Shown: positions 1 to 7,529 of the stretch, one piece after another | How positions within the stretch are numbered: the first letter of the stretch is position 1 | Layout of the letters: every line of letters begins with the position of its first letter | Assembly (NCBI GenBank): GCA_900556485.1 | Contig: USOX01000002.1 | Location: 62,001 to 126,000, forward strand | Source: an uncultured Dysgonomonas sp. | Lineage (GTDB): Bacteria; Bacteroidota; Bacteroidia; Bacteroidales; Dysgonomonadaceae | DNA length: 64,000 nucleotides | Reading direction: 5' to 3' | Translations under genes and position numbers: made by a program | Notes under the pieces: generated by a model | The model's input: only the letters and a program-made list of their open reading frames with translations | Database searches by the model: none | Told to the model about the DNA's origin: nothing

Positions 1-239
1 ACATAATGAACATTTACATCTATATCGAGCCCAGTTGTATGATCTTTAGGAAATAGTACCGAAGCACTAGGTGCCAGACGGATATTATTTGTTAAAAAAT
101 ATCTACCTTCTACACCAAACAATACTCTTTTATACTCTGTTTGGTAGCCTATCTTAGGCATAATAGCTTTAGAACCGGTTTGTGCAAAAGCCCCCATAGA
201 AATAACTGCCATTACAACAGCCAATACTAACTTCTTCAT
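1..239 (-). CDS. Outer-membrane beta-barrel protein, C-terminus beyond window
   Basis: The start codon is at 237-239 on the minus strand and the reading frame runs off the left edge, so only about 79 residues are visible. The N-terminus MKKLVLAVVMAVISMGAFAQ is a clear Sec signal peptide with cleavage expected before or at the Gln. The mature part (GYQTEYKRVLFGVEGRYFLTNN) alternates polar and hydrophobic residues like strands of a small porin-like barrel of the Bacteroidota OmpA/porin family. The gene is divergent from the lrgAB-like pair. Family is inferred from this pattern only. Confidence 0.7.
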   Translation of the reverse strand, partial: MKKLVLAVVMAVISMGAFAQTGSKAIMPKIGYQTEYKRVLFGVEGRYFLTNNIRLAPSASVLFPKDHTTGLDIDVNVHY

Positions 240-369
240 ATCTTTTGATTTTAATTTATAATTCTATTGACTAAAACAGACAAACTGTTAAAATGTTCAT
301 TTTCCTAAGTAATGATACTTCTATAAAAAATACTTTCCCCCTTATTATAAATAACTTCCAACTTATATT

Positions 370-377
370 TACCTTTG
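370..377 (+). promoter_or_regulatory. Bacteroidota -7 promoter element for the lrgAB-like pair
   Basis: TACCTTTG matches the TAnnTTTG consensus of the Bacteroidota primary sigma factor and lies 30 bases before the ATG at 408. No good TTG box is seen 19-21 bases upstream. Confidence 0.5.
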
Positions 378-407
378 TATCCGAGTTAATTTTAGAAGGT
401 TATCGTT

Positions 408-755
408 ATGAAAATGGTAAAAGGTATCTTTATCATTCTTCTGTTTTATTTCTTAGGACAAGGACTCAGTTTTCTTATCAATGGGTTTGTCCCCGGGAAT
501 ATTCTCGGAATGATTTTATTATTCCTCAGCCTCTACTTCAAAGCCCTGAATCCTGACAATATAAAAGATGTAGCCAATGCTTTCACCCGTAATATGGCCA
601 TATTCTTTATACCTGCCGGAGCAGGACTACTAGGTTCTTACGGACTGATTAGTAAGTTCTGGATGTCTATACTGATTGTCTGTTCTGTAAGTACTATCCT
701 TGTTATTGCTGTAGTTGCCATCATTCAACAACAAATGGAAAAGAGAAGAAAATGA
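408..755 (+). CDS. CidA/LrgA family membrane protein
   Basis: This 115-residue protein is hydrophobic throughout, with about four membrane segments, and contains the family pattern FLGQGLSFLINGFVPGNILGMILLFL near residues 15-45 (N-terminal half). CidA/LrgA proteins are small holin-like inner-membrane proteins linked to control of murein hydrolase export, programmed lysis, or transport of small metabolites such as pyruvate. Its stop overlaps the start of the LrgB-like gene by four bases (ATGA), so the two are translated as a pair. Length is typical. Whether it is a CidA or LrgA orthologue cannot be decided. Confidence 0.85.
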   Translation: MKMVKGIFIILLFYFLGQGLSFLINGFVPGNILGMILLFLSLYFKALNPDNIKDVANAFTRNMAIFFIPAGAGLLGSYGLISKFWMSILIVCSVSTILVIAVVAIIQQQMEKRRK

Positions 756-1444
756 AAGCCTTATTTGAATCCACAGAATTTATCCTCCTCCTTATTTTCG
801 GAAGCTATCTATTCGGACAGTGGGTATTTAAGAAGACCAAGATAGGCCTCCTACATCCCCTTATTATTTCCATAGCCATCATTATAGCTTTCCTCAAAAT
901 ATCAGGAGTTAGCTACCTTACATTCGAAAAAGGAAGCCAGTTTGTTAGTTTCATGCTCGGCCCTTCAGTTGTAGCGTTAGGCTATGTGTTATACGAACAA
1001 CTATCTTATCTAAAAGGCAATGTAGTGTCCATACTCACATCCATTTTTATAGGAAGCGTCGTAGGCATTATGAGCGTTATTATTCTGGCAAAAATCACAG
1101 GTGCTGATCAGGTATTGATTCACAGTCTGGAACCAAAATCTGTTACTACCCCTATAGCAATGAGCATTGCTGAACAATCAGGCGGTAATGTATCTCTCAC
1201 AGCGGTGATCGTCCTATTCTGTGGTATCTTCGGTAGCATAGTAGGCCCTCCTATCCTTCGCCTGCTGGGTATCCAAAGCAGTGTTGCCAAAGGCTTGGCT
1301 ATGGGCGCCTCTGCTCACGGAGTAGGTACAGCCAAAGCCATGGAAATGGGAGTAATAGAAGGAGCACTTAGTGGGCTGGCAATCGGTCTTATGGGAGTTA
1401 TGACAGCCCTACTTATCCCTATTATACATCAATTATTCTCATAA
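752..1444 (+). CDS. LrgB/CidB family membrane protein
   Basis: A 230-residue multi-pass membrane protein with the LrgB hallmarks: GPSVVALGYVLYEQ near residue 70, LEPKSVTTPIAMSIAEQSGG near 125-145, and GASAHGVGTAKAMEMG near 187-202. LrgB partners the small LrgA/CidA protein encoded immediately upstream with a four-base overlap. The family is proposed to modulate holin activity or to move pyruvate or glycolate across the membrane. The pair is followed by a hairpin terminator and stands alone, with no LytTR or LysR regulator beside it. Confidence 0.9.
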   Translation: MKALFESTEFILLLIFGSYLFGQWVFKKTKIGLLHPLIISIAIIIAFLKISGVSYLTFEKGSQFVSFMLGPSVVALGYVLYEQLSYLKGNVVSILTSIFIGSVVGIMSVIILAKITGADQVLIHSLEPKSVTTPIAMSIAEQSGGNVSLTAVIVLFCGIFGSIVGPPILRLLGIQSSVAKGLAMGASAHGVGTAKAMEMGVIEGALSGLAIGLMGVMTALLIPIIHQLFS

Positions 1445-1460
1445 AGAGACCAAGATAAAA

Positions 1461-1490
1461 AAGCCATGAAAACACATAAAATCATGGCTT
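1461..1490. terminator. Bidirectional hairpin terminator
   Basis: AAGCCATGA and TCATGGCTT form a nine-pair stem with a 12-base loop, flanked by A-rich sequence on the left and T-rich on the right. It sits between the convergent lrgB-like and alcohol dehydrogenase genes and can serve both. Confidence 0.75.
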
Positions 1491-1501
1491 CCTTATTATA
1501 T

Positions 1502-2635
1502 TTACTTCAATGAAGACATATCAATTACATATCTGAATTGAACTTTACCATCAAGTACATTTTGGTAAGCATCATTCACTTTTTCGATAGGTATAATCTG
1601 TACCTTAGGATAAATATTATTTTCTACCGAATAATCCATCATTTCCTGAGTTTCTCTAATACCACCTATCAGAGATGAATATATTTTCTTTCGCCAACGC
1701 AATGCTGCTGAGTTTAAGGATGGTATGTCTTTAATAGCTGGTACCCCTAACAATACCATCGTTCCATCCACCTTTAGCATATGTAAATATGTTTCTACTT
1801 CAAATGAATAAGGGATAGTACTAAGCACTAAATTTAAAGTATTGTTCAAACCTTTAAGTTCATTCTCATTTGTTGTATTTACATACTTCGAAGCTCCCAT
1901 TTCCATAGCAACCTGACGCTTTTCTTCAGTTATATCAAAAACTGTAACCTCTGCACCCATTGCTATTGCATATTGAACTGCCATATGTCCTAACCCTCCA
2001 AATCCTGCAACTCCAATTTTATCTCCCTTTTTTACTTGATTGTACTTCAATGGAGAGAATGTAGTTACTCCTGCACAGAGTAATGGTGCTACTTTTTCTA
2101 AAGGTGCTTTATCCGGTACTCTTATTGCAAAAGACTCTTTCACTACAATATTTGTAGAATATCCTCCTTGTGTAATTTCATTTCCGTCATAGCTGTTATA
2201 AGTATAAACAGGTCCTCCCTTGCCTATACAAAACTGCTCTTCTCCCGATATGCAATACTCACATTCACCACAAGAAGCGACCAAACAACCAACCCCGGCA
2301 ATATCACCAATTTTAAATTTAGTGACATTTTTGCCCACTTCAATTACACGCCCTACAATCTCATGACCCGGCACACAAGGATAATTTATCTGTCCCCAAT
2401 CACCCTTTACCGTATGGATATCAGAATGACATATACCAGAATAAACTATTTTGATGAGAATATCATTGTCCGAAACTGCCCGACGCTTAAATTCATATAA
2501 TCGTAAAGAACTCTCTGCATCAAAAGCCGCATACCCTTTGGTACATATATGTCCTTCACATTTATATTCAGATTGAGCCTCGACACATATAATACTTAAT
2601 AGAAAAAATAAAGAAAATGATATAAGTTTTTTCAT
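1502..2635 (-). CDS. Zinc-dependent alcohol dehydrogenase with signal peptide
   Basis: The body is a medium-chain NAD(P)-dependent alcohol dehydrogenase of the YahK/cinnamyl type. Visible are catalytic zinc ligands Cys69, His91-Glu92 and Cys187, the structural zinc set Cys122, Cys125, Cys128 and Cys136, and the Rossmann motif GFGGLG at 211-216. An Asp after the second Rossmann strand (VTVFDIT) hints at NAD rather than NADP. These enzymes interconvert aldehydes and alcohols in the cytoplasm. Unusually, residues 1-20 (MKKLISFSLFFLLSIICVEA) form a strong Sec signal peptide, which would send the enzyme to the periplasm. No internal Met offers a good cytoplasmic start before the catalytic domain. 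It is a single gene with no co-transcribed neighbour. Confidence 0.88.
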   Translation of the reverse strand: MKKLISFSLFFLLSIICVEAQSEYKCEGHICTKGYAAFDAESSLRLYEFKRRAVSDNDILIKIVYSGICHSDIHTVKGDWGQINYPCVPGHEIVGRVIEVGKNVTKFKIGDIAGVGCLVASCGECEYCISGEEQFCIGKGGPVYTYNSYDGNEITQGGYSTNIVVKESFAIRVPDKAPLEKVAPLLCAGVTTFSPLKYNQVKKGDKIGVAGFGGLGHMAVQYAIAMGAEVTVFDITEEKRQVAMEMGASKYVNTTNENELKGLNNTLNLVLSTIPYSFEVETYLHMLKVDGTMVLLGVPAIKDIPSLNSAALRWRKKIYSSLIGGIRETQEMMDYSVENNIYPKVQIIPIEKVNDAYQNVLDGKVQFRYVIDMSSLK

Positions 2636-2721
2636 AGTTATTAGTTTATTGTAAAAAATTACTTGTCTTTTATATAAAGACTGTTTAATAACTAAAAACC
2701 CTAATCATTTTTTCATTTTTA

Positions 2722-3528
2722 TTATATTTCCTGAGTTGGAGGAGTTGGTGGTGTTTCTGATGTTAGCCTCTTTTTCTCCAGGTAATGCGCCAATAGTATT
2801 TCTGCTGCTGGAATAAGCAGACCTATAAAGAAAATCAATAAAGCATTCATTTTAAATCCTCCGGTAATATTCTTTATATGCTTTTCTATCACAGTGTTTA
2901 GAACCCCATCATCCAATAAATTCTGAATCTTTACATCCAATACAGCATGAGTCAATTCTTTATCCATCAGAAGCTGCTCTCCTAATTTCTCTACAATGTG
3001 ATTCACTGCCATATCTTTGACAAAGTTCGTTTTTGTCAGATAAGCCGAAAGTTGAGTTTCGAGCTTATCATCTGCGGTCTGCAATAGTGAACTTACTGTA
3101 TTAGCAGCCATATCTACACCTTTATCCAGCACCTCATGCCCTGTCAGTTTTAAATGCCTTTCAGCAACAACTTTTTCCACCTCTGCTTTTAGGTATTTAT
3201 TAAATGCAGAATTAGCATCTCCTAAGTAAGTAGGAATATTTTTTACAAGTTCTTTCTCTATAGCATGTACTCCAAACCATTGAGTAAAGCAATAACCTGC
3301 AAAAAGAGGCAAAAATACCATATAGACATAAGATAGAATTTTCAGACTCCAGTGACGGCGATTTATCAGAATTTTCTTCCGCAGAACAATCATTGTTATA
3401 AGAACAATCAAAAAGCCTACAAAACCGCCAATAACAGCCTGCTTCACAATTGTTATCGGATTTACATACTGCGTTATAGTATCCCAATATTTAAAAATAT
3501 CGGAAACAGAAAAAAGGAGTGTATTCAT
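2722..3528 (-). CDS. Hypothetical membrane protein
   Basis: I do not recognise this 268-residue protein. Hydrophobic segments near residues 29-49, 65-85 and 229-250 would cross the inner membrane. Between the second and third lies a soluble stretch of about 140 residues, mostly predicted helix (KAEVEKVVAERHLKL, LEKLGEQLLMDKELTHAVLD type sequence), and the tail ends in a Pro-rich TPPTPPTQ. It is read in the same direction as the small lipoprotein gene upstream, with a 54-base gap. Function unknown. Confidence 0.7.
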   Translation of the reverse strand: MNTLLFSVSDIFKYWDTITQYVNPITIVKQAVIGGFVGFLIVLITMIVLRKKILINRRHWSLKILSYVYMVFLPLFAGYCFTQWFGVHAIEKELVKNIPTYLGDANSAFNKYLKAEVEKVVAERHLKLTGHEVLDKGVDMAANTVSSLLQTADDKLETQLSAYLTKTNFVKDMAVNHIVEKLGEQLLMDKELTHAVLDVKIQNLLDDGVLNTVIEKHIKNITGGFKMNALLIFFIGLLIPAAEILLAHYLEKKRLTSETPPTPPTQEI

Positions 3529-3582
3529 ATTAGTGTGTATATAAGTGTGTTATGTTTGCTAAAAAAGAGAAATAAGATAGGG

Positions 3583-4041
3583 CTAATCCCATTCTATCTC
3601 ATCGCCTTCCTCTTCTACAATCTTGTATATCTTAGACTCATTCTCCACAAGGTCTTTTATTATTTCCACCAGTTTATCTGCTCTTTTATCATCTTCTGCA
3701 GTTCCTTTATAATAAGCTACATACATCCCTGCTTCAGGATCATGCCCCATTCCTTCCAATACTTCCGCATGATTCTTTTTCAGATAATAATCAAGAAATG
3801 CTTCCCAGTTATAGCCATTCATATAAGCCATATCATTTATAGCTTCCATTTTTTCTCCGATAGACATGATCTCATCCTGTTCTATATAAAAACAAACAGA
3901 TATACTACCCGATCCTTCATGTTTAATTTTTGCAATGTAGTCTTTCATTTCAGTTGTTTTATGTTGTGTTTGAGTGTTTTTTTGAGCACAAGAGACAAAT
4001 GAAAAACTCATTAAAATAATTAGAAATAATACTATTTTCAT
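3583..4041 (-). CDS. Small lipoprotein, possible Imm51-type immunity protein
   Basis: This 152-residue protein begins with a lipoprotein signal peptide ending in SFVSCAQ, so Cys19 is probably lipidated. The acidic body contains MNGYNWEAFLDYYL and DPEAGMYVAYY, which remind me of the Imm51 immunity family, in which an NGYxWEAFL block is followed by a DPEAxMYVAY block. If that is right it would neutralise a nuclease-type toxin, although lipidation would place it outside the cytoplasm. No toxin gene is adjacent. The assignment rests on remembered motif likeness and is tentative; a plain hypothetical lipoprotein is the alternative. Confidence 0.6.
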   Translation of the reverse strand: MKIVLFLIILMSFSFVSCAQKNTQTQHKTTEMKDYIAKIKHEGSGSISVCFYIEQDEIMSIGEKMEAINDMAYMNGYNWEAFLDYYLKKNHAEVLEGMGHDPEAGMYVAYYKGTAEDDKRADKLVEIIKDLVENESKIYKIVEEEGDEIEWD

Positions 4042-4159
4042 AGGCCTTCAAAATACTATATCAGCAAAGATAATTTTTCCTCCCCTAAAAATGACACAAA
4101 TGACACACTTTTTGAATGTTTTCGATTGTGTCCTTTTTTGAGGTTATAAGATTATCTCT

Positions 4160-4357
4160 TTAGAGTCTGTTTAAATTTTATAGCAAATATTTTTTATAGC
4201 TATTTTTAGATGGATTTTATCATTTTTGCTTGTAGGTTTAACGAGCTAAACCAAGAGAAAAAAAGTAAAAGACGCTAAAAAGAGCATAAAAAATTGCTAA
4301 GAATTATTCATTTAAGCTCATAAGAATAAATTTCGCTAAAATTTAAACAGGCTCTTA
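4160..4357. mobile_element. MITE-like palindromic element, copy 1
   Basis: A 198-bp sequence bounded by terminal inverted repeats: AGAGTCTGTTTAAATTTTA at the left and, read inward from the right, AGAGCCTGTTTAAATTTTA. The arms continue to pair imperfectly toward a central GGTTTAACGAGCTAAACC, so a transcript would fold as one long hairpin. It contains no open frame. A second copy at 14861-15059 matches almost all along by eye. Size, terminal repeats and lack of coding capacity fit a miniature inverted-repeat transposable element. A TTA flanks both ends here, which may be a short target duplication, but copy 2 does not show the same triplet on both sides. Confidence 0.75.
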
Positions 4358-4391
4358 TCTCATTAATAAAGATAAAGTTTCTCTTTTTCCT

Positions 4392-4399
4392 TACCTTTG
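4392..4399 (+). promoter_or_regulatory. -7 promoter element for the SUKH-like gene
   Basis: TACCTTTG matches TAnnTTTG and lies 17 bases before the ATG at 4417, giving a very short leader. It lies just outside the right end of the 198-bp repeat. Confidence 0.55.
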
Positions 4400-4416
4400 C
4401 AGAAAAAATAATAGAA

Positions 4417-4911
4417 ATGAACATTCCTGATTTCTTGGAATCATTGACTAGCCAAGACTGGTTTATAGACAGGACACCTGTCGATCCGTCCAAAACAACA
4501 ATAGATGCACAGGCTAAAGAGAAGCTCAATACTGCACCTGCAGAATTGCGTGATTTCGTTTGTTCATTTTTGGAATGTACCAATAATGACGAAACTATTT
4601 GGTTCCTTTCCTATCAGGATTATCGCGATGCATCATACGATATAGCTCATCCATGGAATACATACGAACAACAAAGTATAGAATACTCTGATGATGACAT
4701 GCATGAATCTATACATGCTTTCTGGAAGGATCATATACCTTTTCTTATGTCTGTTGCAGGAGAATATTCATATATAGCAATGGGCATTGGTTCTGAAAAC
4801 TACGGGAAAATATATCAGGGCTTCGAACCCGAATACGAAGAGGCAACACTTATTGCGCATAACCTTTTTGACTTTTTCCATAAATTCAGTAAATCATTAA
4901 TTAACTTCTAA
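4417..4911 (+). CDS. SMI1/KNR4 (SUKH)-like protein
   Basis: A 164-residue acidic, cytoplasmic protein without signal peptide. The C-terminal part (SYIAMGIGSENYGKIYQGFE, then EATLIAHNLFDFFHKF) resembles the SUKH fold, where a strand pair carrying G-x-GKIY is followed by an acidic turn and a closing helix that reads SFxDFL. SUKH proteins are common immunity proteins of contact-dependent and polymorphic toxins, but many also act as general scaffolds. It lies 17 bases before the ABC-F gene and may share its transcript. No toxin gene is visible. Family call moderate; molecular role unknown. Confidence 0.6.
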   Translation: MNIPDFLESLTSQDWFIDRTPVDPSKTTIDAQAKEKLNTAPAELRDFVCSFLECTNNDETIWFLSYQDYRDASYDIAHPWNTYEQQSIEYSDDDMHESIHAFWKDHIPFLMSVAGEYSYIAMGIGSENYGKIYQGFEPEYEEATLIAHNLFDFFHKFSKSLINF

Positions 4912-4928
4912 ATAAACAAACCCACAAT

Positions 4929-6806
4929 ATGGCATCTTACTTACAAGTAGAAGCACTAACAAAATCATTTGGCGATCTGATTCTTTTCCAAAATATCTCT
5001 TTTGGAATAGACGAAGGTGAACGAGTTGGACTAATTGCCAAAAACGGTTCAGGAAAAACAACCCTTCTTAATATACTTACAGGAAAGGATTCCCCTGATA
5101 ACGGTTCTGTTGTATATCGCCGCGACCTTCGCGTTGCATATCTGGAACAAGATCCCGTTTACCCGGAAAATCTAACAGTAATTCAGGCCTGTTTTCAATC
5201 AGGAAACGAAATAACAGACCTGATAGCTGAATACGAAAAGGTTATCAATTCGAAAGATCATTCTAATCTGGATGCCATATTACAAAAGATGGATATTCTG
5301 CAAGCCTGGGATTATGAACATAGGGCTAAGCAAATTCTGGCACAGTTAAAGATTACCAATTTCGAACAGAAAATCTCTGAACTTTCCGGAGGACAATTAA
5401 AACGTGTTGCTTTGGCAAATGTATTGATAACAGAACCCGATCTTATCATTCTGGATGAGCCAACCAACCACCTTGACCTAGATATGGTAGAATGGCTCGA
5501 AGGTTATCTGCAACGTTCACGCTTAAGCTTATTAATGGTAACACACGACCGTTATTTTCTGGATAGGGTTTGCAATGAGATTATCGAAATAGACCAGCAA
5601 CAATTATATGAATATAAAGGAAACTATTCATACTATCTGGAAAAGAGAGACGAACGTGTAAATGCTCAAAATCAAGAAATTGATCGAGCCAATAACCTTT
5701 TAAGGAAGGAGTTGGAATGGATGCGTCGCCAACCTCAGGCAAGAGGAACAAAGGCGAAGTCAAGGATTGATGCTTTCTACGACTTGGAAAAGAAAGCTCA
5801 ACAAGCACGTGATGCCGGGAATGTACAACTACAGATGAAAGGTTCGTATATAGGGAATAAGATATTCGAAGCCCAACATGTATATAAAGCTTTTGGAGAT
5901 ATAAAGATTGTTGAAGACTTCAATTATGTCTTTGCCCGTTACGAAAAGCTGGGTATCGTAGGAAATAACGGTACCGGAAAATCTACTTTCATAAAAATGC
6001 TGATGGGAGAGGTTGCTCCTGATAAAGGTACTTTCGATATCGGCGAAACTGTCAAATTCGGTTATTATAGTCAGGATGGGCTGAAATTCGACGAACAAAT
6101 GAAAGTTCTGGATGTCGTTCAGAATATAGCTGAAGTTATAGATATTGGGAACGGGAGTCGACTTACAGCATCTCAATTTCTCCAACACTTCCTCTTTCCA
6201 CCTGAAAAACAGCACAGCTATGTCTATAAATTATCAGGAGGTGAAAAACGTCGGCTATATCTTTGTACTGTATTGATTACAAATCCAAACTTTCTGGTAC
6301 TAGACGAACCCACTAATGATCTGGATATTGTTACTCTAAACGTCTTGGAAGAATACTTGCAACAGTTTAAAGGATGTGTAATAGTTGTTTCGCACGACCG
6401 TTATTTTATGGATAAAGTTGTGGATCATCTGCTTGCGTTCCAAGGAAATGCCAAGATAAAAGATTTCCCCGGAAACTACTCTGAATACAGAGAGTGGAAA
6501 GAAATACAAGACTCTATAGAAAAAGAGAAAGAACAAGCGGCTAAACCAAAAGAAGATAAACCTCAGCCAACAGCACCTAAGAATGAAGAAAAGAAGAAGC
6601 TTTCATTCAAAGAAAAGCGCGAGTTCGAAGAACTAGATGCTTTAATACCCAAACTGGAAGAAGAAAAAGCTCAACTGGAAACCGAATTATCGAGTGGCTC
6701 CCTTTCTACAGACGAATTATTGGCGAAATCGAACCGCATAAGCATACTGATTGATGAAATAGATGAGAAAACAATGCGTTGGATGGAATTAAGTGAATTA
6801 ATATAA
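4929..6806 (+). CDS. ABC-F family ATPase, Uup-like
   Basis: A 625-residue soluble protein with two ABC domains and no membrane segment. Domain 1 has Walker A AKNGSGKTT at 38-46, signature LSGGQ near 153 and Walker B ILDEPTNHLD near 177. Domain 2 has Walker A GNNGTGKST near 346, LSGGE near 435 and LVLDEPTNDLD near 457. Each glutamate needed for hydrolysis is present. The linker between domains is the ABC-F type, and residues 520-625 are a Lys/Glu-rich coiled-coil tail as in Uup. ABC-F proteins bind ribosomes near the E site and relieve stalling; Uup is also linked to precise transposon excision and DNA-branch binding. A resistance-type ABC-F is less likely given the Uup-like tail. Confidence 0.93.
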   Translation: MASYLQVEALTKSFGDLILFQNISFGIDEGERVGLIAKNGSGKTTLLNILTGKDSPDNGSVVYRRDLRVAYLEQDPVYPENLTVIQACFQSGNEITDLIAEYEKVINSKDHSNLDAILQKMDILQAWDYEHRAKQILAQLKITNFEQKISELSGGQLKRVALANVLITEPDLIILDEPTNHLDLDMVEWLEGYLQRSRLSLLMVTHDRYFLDRVCNEIIEIDQQQLYEYKGNYSYYLEKRDERVNAQNQEIDRANNLLRKELEWMRRQPQARGTKAKSRIDAFYDLEKKAQQARDAGNVQLQMKGSYIGNKIFEAQHVYKAFGDIKIVEDFNYVFARYEKLGIVGNNGTGKSTFIKMLMGEVAPDKGTFDIGETVKFGYYSQDGLKFDEQMKVLDVVQNIAEVIDIGNGSRLTASQFLQHFLFPPEKQHSYVYKLSGGEKRRLYLCTVLITNPNFLVLDEPTNDLDIVTLNVLEEYLQQFKGCVIVVSHDRYFMDKVVDHLLAFQGNAKIKDFPGNYSEYREWKEIQDSIEKEKEQAAKPKEDKPQPTAPKNEEKKKLSFKEKREFEELDALIPKLEEEKAQLETELSSGSLSTDELLAKSNRISILIDEIDEKTMRWMELSELI

Positions 6807-6819
6807 AGAAATTTGAAGA

Positions 6820-7437
6820 ATGGATATAGATACCCTCTTTAACAAAAGAGCATACTCTGTACTACATACATTAACACCCCAAGAAATAGAAAATCATTGT
6901 GGTTGGTTAGGTGGTGAGCCTCCATTGATATTTGAGAACAAAGAATACAGGGATAAAGTAGGAAAAAAACATCTATTTTATCTAACCTTTATTCTAAAAG
7001 ATATTAACAAACAGATTTCCATTTTTCTGCCACCATTTGAAGTGTATTTATACAGTTCACAATATCCAAATATCCCGATTCTAGTTATAGAGCATCCGTT
7101 GTCATTAGAATCTTCAAATATTGAAGAACTAAAAATGTCAGAGTTCAATAAACACTTCATTATTTCAAAAGGTGAATTTTCTAATGAAATAACAACTGAT
7201 GAGCCTTACTTCATAAAACTAGGCGGAACACCCGATTTAGTCCAAGAAGAACCTTCTTACTATAAAGAGCTGGAAAAGGATAATTTCAATTTTCTAATGC
7301 AAATCGAAGAATTTGGATATATTGATGATTCTTTGATCGGATCAGCCCCTTTCTGCTATGGAGCATTCTATATTTATGGAAAAATAGAGAATGAAAATAT
7401 TTCAGATATAATTGCCGGATATTGGCAAAGCTCATAA
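6820..7437 (+). CDS. Hypothetical protein, possibly YwqG/DUF1963-like
   Basis: A 205-residue cytoplasmic protein that I do not firmly recognise. It contains HCGWLGGEPPLIFE near residues 26-40 and, later, KLGGTPDLVQEEPSYYKEL followed by FNFLMQIEEFGYID and FCYGAFYIYG. The order GG-x-P, a Q/L-rich FLxQI strand and a closing GxFYIYG strand resembles the YwqG/DUF1963 family, often found next to SMI1-type proteins and toxin systems. It starts 13 bases after the ABC-F gene, so it may be cotranscribed. Function unknown. Confidence 0.6.
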   Translation: MDIDTLFNKRAYSVLHTLTPQEIENHCGWLGGEPPLIFENKEYRDKVGKKHLFYLTFILKDINKQISIFLPPFEVYLYSSQYPNIPILVIEHPLSLESSNIEELKMSEFNKHFIISKGEFSNEITTDEPYFIKLGGTPDLVQEEPSYYKELEKDNFNFLMQIEEFGYIDDSLIGSAPFCYGAFYIYGKIENENISDIIAGYWQSS

Positions 7438-7529
7438 TAGGAGATTAATATGCAATCCGATTTATTCCATCGAACCTAATCCCCACTCAAACGTTAAATT
7501 AGTCTATAGATTTATTCAAATTATTTGAA

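Larger units (their letters stand above)
4042..4416. other. Gene-free stretch holding repeat copy 1 and a promoter
   Basis: No coding sequence is visible. At 4090-4116 there are two closely spaced TGACAC words, then the 198-bp inverted-repeat element at 4160-4357, then a TAnnTTTG promoter element at 4392-4399 for the gene starting at 4417. Confidence 0.6.

Noticed and set aside
3352..4002. 216-residue open frame on the plus strand
   Set aside because: It lies opposite two genes with clear start signals and signal peptides and has no recognisable protein character.
4090..4120. Third copy of the TGTCAC motif upstream of the repeat
   Set aside because: Only the short words TGACAC are shared; the long AAAGAGAAAAA...GTATACA part is missing.
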